The notes beneath the pieces were generated by a model that was given only the letters and a program-made list of their open reading frames with translations, did not search any database and had not been told where the DNA came from. A DNA stretch of 64,000 nt from Symbiodinium natans (Eukaryota; Sar; Dinophyceae; Suessiales; Symbiodiniaceae). Positions 35,501 to 44,901 of the stretch are shown here, in pieces. Each line of letters opens with the position of its first letter. Positions within the stretch are counted from its first letter, which is position 1. The translations under genes and the position numbers were made by a program. The stretch spans positions 890,404 through 954,403 of the forward strand of contig CAJNDS010000202.1 of NCBI GenBank assembly GCA_905221605.1, in the 5' to 3' direction.

Positions 35501-38500
35501 TCCGATGAGAGGTTTCCTTTGACATCGCAGGTGATGGACAGGTTTTCCGATTGAAGCATGGACAAATTTGAGATGATCCATGAAGATATAGAGAACTTAA
35601 AGGTTTTCCTCTTAAGTCCAAAGCAATAACCCCCCCCCCCCCCCCCCCCACCACAAGAAGGTTACCAACAAACTGCACCCGGTGGTAGTTAGAGCTAGGT
35701 GAAATTCAGTCCAGTAGCCACTGCGAACTTTGGGGTTGCCATCGGCTTTGCCATGCATGCACATTGGAGTGTTGGTTGTTGTCAGTAATTTTATTTCTTT
35801 GTGCTTTGTGGGACTTCAATCTCATGACCAGTCATTTCCCTGGTTGCCCTCGGGTTCTTTGAGTTGTTCTTTTCCGTTTCTTCTCCAGCGGTTGCCGTGG
35901 GATTCGACATGGCTCGACCCTGCTGTCGATGTTAAGCTGCAAGGGGACATGTTTGAAGGCCCCGTCTCGCATCACCCAGGAACGTGCAGGCACCAAAGCC
36001 CGAAGCCGACGTGCACCGTTTCATTGTTCGCATTGTTTTCAGAAATTTCTGTGATCTCACGAACCTCGCCAGAAGAGAACGCTTGCAGGCATGGACACTG
36101 GCTGCCGTGACTGGACTGAAGCGTGTCTTCGCCACACCGAAGATCGGAAAGCGCGGCCTTTGGCTGATGCGAGCTCTGCAGGCCCTCGTCGTTCTCGTGG
36201 TGCTGCATCTTGACTTGTATCAACTGCAGACAGGGGTGTCAGGGACGAATGGTGCACCTAAGAAGCAAGGCCGAGCCACAACTAGCGGCTGCTTGTGTGA
36301 ACTTGCTGCAGTTTCTAGTGGGATAGCGTCGCACGCTGAGACACTGAGGCTGGCATTCTCAGTACCGAGCGCCGCTTTGCGATGTTGAGCTTTGAGTCTA
36401 AAGCGCATTCTCCTAGCTTTCACACGTAAGCCATTTGCAGGCAAGCTCAGCGAGTTCGTAGGATCTTGCATGCTGCTTGCTTCGTTTCGCAGGGGCCCTA
36501 GCTGGTGCTTCGGCAAGTACCAAGGTACGCAAAGGCCTTGGAGGCACAGCGAACACCTTCCTGTTGCTCTCCATCGTTGTGATGATTGTTGTTGTTTGCC
36601 GGCAGATCTACATGCAGGACAGACGGGATTCGGCATACTGCCCAGCTGAATGATGCTGAATGGTTGTGTTCTGGGCGTCATGCTGCTCATTCCAGATTGG
36701 ACAGGACCTGCGGTACATCACTTGGGAGGACGGGTGAAGCCGGAAGAAGAGCTGCTAGTAATACCGTATAAGCCACCTAAAGGCCACCTCCCTGTGCGCG
36801 TGCTCAGCATGAGTTCTGGACAGAATTGCCGTGGTTAGTCTGGTCTGCCCGTTTACGTCCTTTGTGTTTTCTAGCGCCACTAGTTTGATGCGCAGGCTCC
36901 ACACTGTGCAGAATCTGACAGGACTTTACGCAATCTAGTTAGAGTTAGAGGTTCCTTTCTCGCAGCACGAAAACCCAATGGCCAGACAAGAGTCGGAACC
37001 GAGTTGGCCTTGAAGGTGTCAGCGGTTGGCGGCCGCATCATCAAGTACAGCTACATGGCAGTTATGGTTTTCGTTGCCACTTTGTCCATTCACTGCTTCA
37101 ACGAGAAGGCATCGATCCCTTGTTTCATCTGCCCAGTGATTCAATATGATTCAATATGATTCAATATGATTCAATATGATTCAATATGATTCAATATGAT
37201 TCAATATGATTCAATACAGAAGGCATATTCTTCTGGTAGTTTGTTTTGGTGCCGAGCCTTGTCTTGGATGCTTTTTCCTGCCAAATTGAAAATTGGAAGC
37301 CCTTTAAGCAAACGAACAAAGGGAACACAAAGGAAACAATGGCAAAGGAAAGGAAGGAAGGGAAGGCAAGGAATGAGAGGAATGAGCGGAAGGAGAGGAA
37401 GGAGAGGAAGGAGAGGAAGGAGAGGAAGGAGAGGAAGGAGAGGAAGGAGAGGAAGGAGAGGAAGGAGAGGAAGGAGAGGAAGGAGAGGAAGGAGAGGAAG
37501 GAGAGGAAGGAGAGGAAGGAGAGGAAGGAGAGGAAGGAGAGGAAGGAGGGAAAGGAGAGGCGGAAGGAGAGGAAGGAGAGGAAGGGAGAGGAGGAGAGAG
37601 GAGGAAGAGAGGAGGAGGAGGAGAGGAGAGAGGAAAGGAGAGGAATGAGGGGAGGAAGGAGAGAGGAAGGAAAGGAAGGAGAGGAAGGGGAGAGGAAGGA
37701 GAGGAAGGAGAGGAAGGAGAGGAAGGAGAGGAAGGAGAGGAAGGAGAGGAAGGAGAGGAAGGAGAGGAAGGAGAGGAAGGAGAGGAAGGAGAGGAAGGAG
37801 AGGAAGGAGAGGAAGGAGAGGAAGGAGAGGAAGGAGAGGAAGGAGAGGATGAGATGGACGGAAAGGACAGGAATAAAGGGAAGCAAGAGAAAAAAGGAGG
37901 CAAAGGATGCGAATGAAGGGAAGGAGGGGAAGGAGGGCAAGGAGGGGAAGGCGGGCAAGGCGGGGAAGGACGGGAAGGACGGGAAGGACGGGAAGGAGGC
38001 GAAGGAGGGCAAGGAGGGGAACGAGGGGAAGGAGGGCAAGGAGGGGAAGGAGGGGAGGGAGGGGAGGGAGGGGAAGGGAGGGAAGGGAGGGAGGGAGAGG
38101 AAGAAGGCCTCTCGTGGCATGGAATGAAACCTCCACTCTGCTAAGTCCTATGCACGCGTGCGTATGCGATGATTTGTTTGAAGCATTCGCTCATGGAGCT
38201 GTGAGGACATGGAGGCTTTCATCCTGGGAAAACCAAGAGAAAACCAGGACATGCCAGAGGAACCGAGAGGTACTGCATGTCGTCGGAAACCCAGAAAAAA
38301 CAGAGGCGCTCCTATGAAAATGCTGAGAAAAGAGAGGGGTTCCTTTGAATTTGTAAAGGAAGCCGGGGTTTTTGTGTGACAAATGTCAAGGGAATGTGGG
38401 TTTTGTTTTGACTACGCCCTGCAGCTCTTTCAGGAAATAGAGACTTCAGAATCTAATGCGCAACGGGACAGCCATAGCAGATGTCGGACCAACAGCTCCA

Positions 38501-39290
38501 TCGATGCAGTATGTTTGCCTCTGTACTCAGCAGTCTTACAGAAGCTCAAATTTGCTGAGCGCAGCACTCATGGTAGCTTGGTGCAAATCCATCTTTGTGG
38601 CGTGGGGGAGGTCGCCATCGTGACCCCAGATGCGACACCAGCGGAGAGCCATGATATCAACCAAGATTGTTTTTACAACATTTTTGACTTGTGTCTTGGA
38701 TGCAAATTGCAGCAATGACCTCTCTAGCATTCTGAGTCTGCCGAGATACATCGCATCCAGTCTGCATATCAGGCATGATTATTGGCATTTCCTGTCTGCC
38801 ATTGCCTTGGCTCTTTTTGCCATGCTGCTCTTGGACATTCGCGTGAACTCGTGGGCGCGGAAGTCTGGAATCCAGATTCTCTTTGAGCAGCATCTTGGGC
38901 TAGCATGTGGTGAGCATGCCGAGGTCGACCAGACCCGGTGTCGCTGTCGAAGAGCTAGGTATATAAGCTACACAAAGATGTTTCAGCTCGAGGCTGCTAG
39001 ATGCATGGGGTATCATGGAGTGCCACTGCAACAGCTCATGGCGGTCATCAAGCACGAGCCAAGCACAGCCAAGCTTGGATGCCTTTCTAGTTTTTTTGCT
39101 TGTGAAGGTGTCTCCCCTAGTGAGCTGATGTTCGGAGCTCTCCAGGCCTGTCGACTACTCGTCGGGCACGGATTCGGACAAGGGTTCGGACCAGGCTTCG
39201 GACCAGGATTCTTCTGAGGAGAACGAACGCTGCCTGAGCGAAGGCGATCTTGAGGGCGCTCGGATCGACGACAGAATGTGTAGACTCTAG
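32558..39290 (+). CDS. SID-1/SIDT family transmembrane protein with EF-hand insertion
   Basis: Members of this family (SID-1, SIDT1, SIDT2; CREST superfamily) move double-stranded RNA or other cargo across membranes. An extracellular domain is encoded at about 32558-33345, rich in N-glycosylation sites. The exon about 33413-34535 follows. It gives TM1 (GAAIMVFGPALVLFAVNAMY), a cytosolic segment, TM2 (PFFPGLLALMIGVFLATAAQ), DICFYNEKCF (family DTCYYNEKC), and TM3 NNFLSNLAYFVAGA (family FNNVLSNLGYVLLG). A soluble insert with three EF-hand loops follows: DLNGSGTVSRQE, DTDQDGRLSREE, DTDRSGILTEAD. TM4 reads IAEGIGSMCYHLCPS and FQFDTCF. Further exons: about 34676-34786 (WIINFVGTWYDIDVFD), about 36488-36620 (TFLLLSIVVMIVVV), about 37020-37115 (KYSYMAVMVFVATLSI), about 38635-38690 (ATPAESHDINQDCFYNIFDL), and 38773 onward (HDYWHFLSAIALALFAMLLL; family HDIWHFLSSIA). 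An acidic tail (DYSSGTDSDKGSDQASDQDS) may end at TAG 39288-39290. Some middle exons and the 5' end are unresolved. Confidence -1.
34073..34328 (+). other. EF-hand block inside the SID-1-like protein
   Basis: Three calcium-binding loops with Asp at position 1 and Glu or Asp at position 12 lie in one exon between TM3 and TM4. A fourth, degenerate copy (VNPNPEGGLTKQQW) comes first. The block is in frame with both flanking transmembrane segments and has no stop, so the fusion is seen directly and does not depend on splicing. Confidence -1.
34895..35005. repeat. 8-bp minisatellite (ctcctcgc)
   Basis: About 13 near-perfect copies of the unit ctcctcgc, in an intron of the SID-1-like gene. Confidence -1.
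35105..35270. repeat. diverged direct repeat of about 50 bp
   Basis: The stretch 35110-35157 (gcttgcttcaaagcatttc, then gccatcagta and attccctgaa) recurs at 35222-35268 with substitutions. Intronic. Confidence -1.
35630..35649. repeat. poly-C run of 20
   Basis: Twenty consecutive C in an intron of the SID-1-like gene. Assembly length may be unreliable. Confidence -1.
37138..37216. repeat. 10-bp tandem repeat (gattcaatat)
   Basis: Eight perfect or near-perfect copies just downstream of the exon for the transmembrane segment at about 37050-37115. The array probably begins at or close to the splice donor. Confidence -1.
37310..38110. repeat. 800-bp homopurine tract with 9-bp minisatellite
   Basis: Almost pure A/G on the + strand. 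It holds two arrays of the 9-bp unit ggagaggaa (about 37385-37550 and 37690-37845), then a diverged block of related units such as ggaaggacg and gaaggaggg. The long Lys-Glu-Arg frame it creates is a by-product of the repeat, not a gene. It lies in an intron of the SID-1-like gene. Confidence -1.
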
Positions 39291-39534
39291 GAGGGGCCGT
39301 TGCGGACTTCCACATGTTTCACTCTAAGGGGCGCTTGGAAATATTAAGACCCTTCTTTTTGCTTCATAATTCGTGCCTTCGAATCAGCTGATTTTGATTG
39401 GTTCATGTAGCAAGGGTGCCATTTTGCTCTAATTCAATTCTCAAGGCATTCGTTGCCTGGCCAGCAGCCCGAAGTCTGCTGTACAGCAAAGGCGCTGAAC
39501 GAATGGCACTCTGGGCTCGACTCGTGTTGCCAAA

Positions 39535-39566
39535 GCGCGCGCGCCAGCGCACGCGCGCGCGCGCGC

Positions 39567-39612
<46 letters not shown>

Positions 39613-39945
39613 TTGTGCCTGTGTGCTTGTGTGTCTGTGTGTCTGTGTGTCTGTGTGTCTGTGTGTCTGTGTGTCTGTGTGTCTGTGTGTCTGTGTGTCT
39701 GTGTGTCTGTGTGTCTGTGTGTGTGTATGTGTCTGTGTGTGTCTGTGTGTGTCTGTGTGTCTCTGTGTGTGTGTGTGTGTGTGTCTGTGTGTCTGTGTGT
39801 CTGTGTGTCTGTGTGTCTGTGTGTCTGTGTGTCTGTGTGTCTGTGTGTCAGACACACTTGTGTGTGTCTGTGTGTGTCTGCCTGTCTGCCTGTCTGCCTG
39901 TCTGTGTGTCTTTCTGTCCGTCTTTCTGTGTGGGTGGGTGGGTCA
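39535..39945. repeat. GC/GT alternating tract and 8-bp array (gtgtgtct)
   Basis: A CG alternating run (39537-39567) passes into a GT run (39568-39610) and then many copies of gtgtgtct to about 39850, with decayed copies to 39945. It lies between the SID-1-like and REJ-like genes. Confidence -1.
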
Positions 39946-40312
39946 CAGTGGCAACACGGCAATATGCCATATTCAACATGTTCAAGAATGCTCATGCATA
40001 TGGGGTCACGGGACCCAAAGCGGGGACCGTAGATGGTGGCAGCCTTTTCGGGTGGCCCCAGCGGCTCAAGCTTAAGGCTTGGAGTTGCTTCCCCTCGCGT
40101 TTTCGGAGAGCACCTTTGGATGCAACGCAGCGGGGGGGGCAGGCTAAGTCTGAGGGTTACCAGAAGTTCTGCCTGCGAGCCTCGCGAGGTCTGTGGTAGT
40201 TACCTGGTAGTTAGTTCGCTCAAGAAGTGCTGCGACGTTCTCGCGCTGCATCTGAGGCGTGATGCTCGTCATGTGACAATTCAGAATCCGACCCTCGGAG
40301 GGCGGACGGTGG

Positions 40313-42100
40313 ATGCAAGCACTCCTTTGCCTTCGGCCTTGGTTTTCGATTCCCCTACTTGCCTTGCTTGCCCACGCACAGGACGCGAATCAATCGAACC
40401 AAACAACCTCTGTTGTGCCATATGTTGAATCGAGGGTTGAAGCAATCCCAACAACAGTCCAAGCCTGCGGAGAGCTTGTCTTCGACGGGGCGAAGTCCTT
40501 TGACTCCAGGGGAGAGTCGCTGCAATTCTTCTGGGGCTTTGGGCCTGGGACGCCAAGCTGGTTTCGCACCCCTCGGCTGTCCACGCTACTGGAAGAGGCC
40601 ACCGCCACCAGCGCAGCCTCCGTGGTCGTGAGCCCCTCAGTTCTATCCGAAGCAGGTGCTCGTCTGGGCGAGCGTCTCAGGGAAGGAGAGGTGCGATTGG
40701 AGGTGAGGCTGATTGTTCGCAACACATTGGGGAACAGCACGGAAGCAGTGGTTTCTGCGGGTGTGGTGGGATCAACCGCGCAAGCTGAGCCAGTCATCTT
40801 TCCTGTGGGAAGCAGCGATGTTCAGCTCAGACACAGTGATCGCCTGGTTCTGTCGGTAGTTACATCGGAGGCTCCGTTTGCACTCTCATGCGCCTTACGT
40901 GATCCAGGAAAAAGTGCAGGCCGGACCAATGTGACTTGGGAGTATCGAGGCTTGCAATCATTTGAAGGGTTTCGGGCTCTGGAGAGCCTTGGGAGCTCGA
41001 ACCCTCTGATGCGCGATCTGTCGGAGGACCCCAATGCCGTGGAGTTGGCGCCCTATGCCTTCCAGCCTGGCAGCTTCCATCTTCTTCGGGCAGTTGCTGC
41101 TTTTGATACGCGTCCAACCCTGGCTCCAAGAGCGAACGTGGTATTCAGAGTTTCAGTTGAGCCGCTGCCGCCGCTGGAAGTGAACATCGTCGGCCCCCGA
41201 ATAGCTTCCCTGTGCGGCTTTGAACTCGACGCCTCGCAGGTGTGGGACCCGACCCTGCCTGGCAGCAACCTTTCAGACTTCCTCTTTGAATGGAGGTGCT
41301 CGTCCATCGTGCAAGTGGGCGAGCTTGACATCTGCGAAAACCTGCCTCACTTCGGGCAAGCAGCACAAAGGATGGATGGCTCGGGCGCTGCTGGCCCGAA
41401 GCTTCTTGTGGGGCCTGGCCTGCTCCTACCCGGCATACACCGCTTCTCGGTGCTCGTTCGCCGCAAGGTGGGCGGCGGACCTTCAGCCATTGCGAGGAAC
41501 CCCGTGCAGGTACAAAATGCATCCTTTGCCACGTTGAGTCTGAACTTCCCAAGCTACGGCCACACTGGCAAGCTAAATCTTTCGGATGGAGTTCCGGTGG
41601 TTAGTGCTGTCGTGGATGCAAGCGGCCAGGCAGGCCCCGAATGCTTGGTGCCAGAGGTCCATTGGCAGTGGGTGCTTGTGGAAGATCGTCTCCTGCCCAG
41701 ATTGGATCGGATTCTTCCAACAACGGCTGAAGCCGTGGGCAATACGCTGCAGCTACAGTCTGGAGAGGGTGAAGGTGGTCCTTTACTTCCAGGGATTCCG
41801 TATTACCACGTTCTACTGCAATCTGCGAACCAGAGTGTTTTGGCTGATGCAATTGCAAGCGTCCTTGAGCGGCCGCCGCTGGAGAATGTTTTGCGAAACG
41901 GTGTGGTGGCCGCGGTCATGTCCCCAAAGTTTGTGGCAGAAGAACCCCCTTCCGGTGGCTCTATCACAGCTAGCGGCCAAGCGGACGTAGACCTTTCTCG
42001 ACTGCCCGTGATCTGTCCTGAACTTACAACCCGTGAGGTCCAGCCGTCGTATCATGGTTTCTCCCTTGGGCCGCTGCCCCATTGGTCCAGTAGAAGTTAG
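40313..42100 (+). CDS. secreted REJ/PKD-like protein, first large exon
   Basis: A 595-codon frame beginning with a clean signal peptide (MQALLCLRPWFSIPLLALLA, probable cleavage after AHA). Several repeated beta-sandwich-like segments follow: CGELVFDGAKSFDSRGESLQ then FFWGFGP, VTWEYRGLQSFEG, CGFELDASQVWDPTLPG then FLFEWRCS, and VVDASGQAGPECLVPEVHWQ. The pattern of C..L.FD.S.S.D...L.F.W is that of REJ/PKD modules of polycystin-like proteins. This suggests an extracellular domain of a cell-surface or secreted protein. N-glycosylation sites are frequent (NQSNQT, NVT, NLS). The final residues before the TAG at 42098-42100 are probably past the true splice donor; the protein likely continues into exons at 42.2-44.3 kb. 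Whether it has membrane-spanning parts cannot be seen. Confidence -1.
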   Translation: MQALLCLRPWFSIPLLALLAHAQDANQSNQTTSVVPYVESRVEAIPTTVQACGELVFDGAKSFDSRGESLQFFWGFGPGTPSWFRTPRLSTLLEEATATSAASVVVSPSVLSEAGARLGERLREGEVRLEVRLIVRNTLGNSTEAVVSAGVVGSTAQAEPVIFPVGSSDVQLRHSDRLVLSVVTSEAPFALSCALRDPGKSAGRTNVTWEYRGLQSFEGFRALESLGSSNPLMRDLSEDPNAVELAPYAFQPGSFHLLRAVAAFDTRPTLAPRANVVFRVSVEPLPPLEVNIVGPRIASLCGFELDASQVWDPTLPGSNLSDFLFEWRCSSIVQVGELDICENLPHFGQAAQRMDGSGAAGPKLLVGPGLLLPGIHRFSVLVRRKVGGGPSAIARNPVQVQNASFATLSLNFPSYGHTGKLNLSDGVPVVSAVVDASGQAGPECLVPEVHWQWVLVEDRLLPRLDRILPTTAEAVGNTLQLQSGEGEGGPLLPGIPYYHVLLQSANQSVLADAIASVLERPPLENVLRNGVVAAVMSPKFVAEEPPSGGSITASGQADVDLSRLPVICPELTTREVQPSYHGFSLGPLPHWSSRS

Positions 42101-42229
42101 CCATTCCACTGGCCTTGAGAGGGGCAGTGTTCCTCGACCTTCTGAGGACAACCTTTACCGTTGAGACCGGCATGTGGTGTCCGACCCATTCCACAAAACA
42201 TGCACAAATCATTCAATGTTGTTGGTGGA

Positions 42230-42480
42230 ATGCGTCCTCTTTCGTTTCCTGAGGATGGATGAGCGGCCATCAGAGCTTGAGTACGAGTTTCTTGCCTTCC
42301 CTTTCCAGGACATGCAGCAGCGCATACGTCCCGGCATCGATTGCGTTGCATTGCGCCAGGAGCTGCAGCAAGGTTCCCGGGGTGGCATTAGCGTTCTGCC
42401 ACGCCTTACGCACCCTCGCGGCCAATCTGACTTTATCTTGGAGTTTGATAGTCACTACTGTCGCTACTTGCCACGGAGCG
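42230..42480 (+). CDS. possible further exon of the REJ-like gene
   Basis: Reads DERPSELEYEFLAFPFQDMQ on the + strand. The element LEYEF resembles the F.W/Y.F strand of the preceding modules. Frame and ends are uncertain. C-rich tracts follow at 42572-42597. Confidence -1.
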
Positions 42481-42599
42481 ACATGTTATGTACTGTTTGG
42501 CTTCTTTGCCTTCTTCTCCTGCGGCCCAGTCTAAGCCTGTACATCAAAAAATGTTGGCTGCTGATTAGTGTATCCCCCCCCCCTCCCCTCCCCCCCTTG

Positions 42600-44158
42600 A
42601 GTGTCTACAGAGGACTTGCAAGGAATCTTAGCTTTAGGTCCAGCCTGAAGACTGGAGATTTGAACTCCGGGTTGAGGGCTTCACTTAGACTCAGCTCTCT
42701 CCCAGGAGGGATTGGCCTCAGGCTCTCAAGTTGTCAGTGTTTCAGCTTTGTTCACGCGCAGCTGAGAAGATCTCAGAAGTTCAAAAGAACTCATACACTA
42801 CACTTTCTAGACGAAGCGAAAGCCTTAACATACTCCCGGGGGATCGTGGCAGTGTGATCCTGCTCACTACTTTGTAGCATGGCAAGGCGTGAATTATTGA
42901 ATATATCCGGTCCGAATATACTTCCCGTGTGGGATACAGAGAATACAGCAGTAGTTAGGCATTCTGGTGCAGCCTGTTCATTCGAAGGTGCTGATATGGA
43001 CCCTCCGCAAGCTCTGCAGATCGACTGGGACCGGCGTAGAAGATGCGGTTTCCTTGCAGAAAGCAGAGAACCTTGCTGCTGGATATCGACACGACGGGCT
43101 TGCAGTCACAGAAGTGTTCAAGACGATTCTCCACTGGCATTCGGTAGCCTGACCAGGAGGATTCCAACAGCGCTCGGTATTGGAAGGAGTTGGGGGGGCG
43201 CTGTCCTGAGACTTTCTGCCTTTCTGAAATACTTCTCATGCTGGCCAACTGCGCTGTTGATCAGTAGCTTAATGTGGCTTAGTCTTCTTTGACGATGTGC
43301 CAGACCCCCTAGATCTCCTAAACAGCCGCAAGCTCAAAAACACAAAGAGACTGCGACCTTTCAACGCGCCGGTCCGCGGCTTCAGCAAAGAGTCGATAGC
43401 GCTAACCGCATGCCTCCTATTTCTACTGTGGCATGCAAGTTACCTTATGATGGTTCGCGCCTTTCGCTTTCAGCTGATGCATGCGCAAGACACCATCTGT
43501 GGAAGATGCCATCGTTCTACATACTGGATCCAGCATTTTTTGCGGGTACTTTAATTCGCTCTGTAACAGATCCAATAGAGGGAGTGCGGGATCCAACGTA
43601 CGCGGCATTTCATGTCAGGCCTTTCCTCCCTATAACAAACACAGGTTCGCCCCATCATCGCCTTGGGGCCTCCTAGAATGGGTTGCTCTCCGAGAAGTCT
43701 CCTGAGCCCCCACAAGTTTCGAATGAGTTCACGCTCAGAATTGGGCCATGTCCGTACTCTTGTCAAGTTTTGCCCAGCAAATTTGAGGCAATTGCTGAGG
43801 CACCAGCCTCAGCTTGAAACTGGCGCCTAGAGCAGCGTCGAGTTCGTGGCCTAGTCCGTGACCTCGGTTAGCCGCAGGTCATGGGGTCGCTTGCCGCAGG
43901 TGGGCCTGGATCCTCAACCAACAAGAATCCCGGAAGTTGGGCTACGCCTTGGCTTCCCTGAGCAGGCACTTGTGCACCTGCCAGCAGGACAATACCAGCT
44001 GGTCGGAAGCCCAAGGAAAAACCTTTCAGTCCATAGTCCCTGGTAGTCCATGGGCTGCCAAAGCATGCTTAGGTAGTGCGAGCGCGGGATGACGAGGGCG
44101 CAGTGGCAGCCTTTATGCATTCCCGCGGACCTGACTTGATCAATGTGATTACGTGTAG
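42600..44158. other. no confident exon
   Basis: Probably intronic. Weak coding-looking readings occur at about 43015-43130 (QKAENLAAGYRHDGLAV) and 43888-44000 but no motif supports them. Confidence -1.
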
Positions 44159-44290
44159 GCTTCCAGCTGATTGCCGAGGTTGCCGTGACCATGGCAACGC
44201 AGCCCCTCATGGTTCAGGCCGAGCAAAACTTCACTGTTCCCTATGTGGAAGCGGCAGCCCCAGAAATCTACGGCGGAATTCGTGCAATGG
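44159..44290 (+). CDS. probable exon of the REJ-like gene
   Basis: After an AG acceptor the frame reads FQLIAEVAVTMATQPLMVQA then EQNFTVPYVEAAAPEIYGGI. This looks like an extracellular beta-strand pair with one N-glycosylation site, similar in character to the 40.3-42.1 kb exon. Assignment to that gene rests on strand and proximity only. Confidence -1.
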
Positions 44291-44384
44291 TGGGTAGCGC
44301 GCAGCTGACCGACGGCTCCAAATCGACCTGGTCTCGCGACAGAACTAGGAGAGTGTCGCGGCAACGTGTATCGAATGCCTACAC

Positions 44385-44466
44385 CTATATTATATATTGT
44401 ATTTTTCTACATATATACAATTATATATGTATATACTTATATATATATATACATATATATATATAG
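44385..44466. repeat. TA-rich microsatellite
   Basis: An imperfect tatata run in otherwise GC-balanced DNA. It is the most AT-rich stretch in the window. Confidence -1.
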
Positions 44467-44901
44467 ACAGAGTCTTGTTTTTTTGCAAAATAGTACCTTC
44501 GTTCTCACTGGAACACCGCCATGCCTTCGGCCTATGGCCTTCGGGCGGCAGGGATCCCGGAGCCAAGTTGCATCTGCAGCAGATCAGCGGATCATGTCTC
44601 CACAGAGTCGCATCCCAAAGGAAGCTTCAATTTCAATGGCATGAAGATTGCTGGACATTGCGTCTTAGGTGTCAAAGCCAGGCCGGCCTGGGCTTGCTGA
44701 TGCCGCTGCAAGCTTGATTGATTGATGGGCAGGTTTGTTTGAGATGAGGGTCTTTTGAATCGTTGCCGTCTTTGCCGTGTAGCTTCTCAAAGCAGATAGA
44801 AGCTTCTGTAATGCATGTGCCAAAGAGGGCAGAGAGGGTTTTTCAGGCCAGGACCAACGCTGTCTTTACGACGCCAACTGCACCACATAAGAGTGCCTGT
44901 G

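Noticed and set aside
37246-38127. Long frames of Lys-Glu-Arg (plus) and Leu/Ser/Pro (minus), up to 311 codons
   Set aside because: They are translations of the 9-bp purine minisatellite; the lack of stops follows from the repeat unit.
39398-40199. Frames of alternating Val-Cys (plus) or Thr-His/Asp (minus), up to 248 codons
   Set aside because: They come from the GT and gtgtgtct arrays; no non-repetitive protein continues from them.
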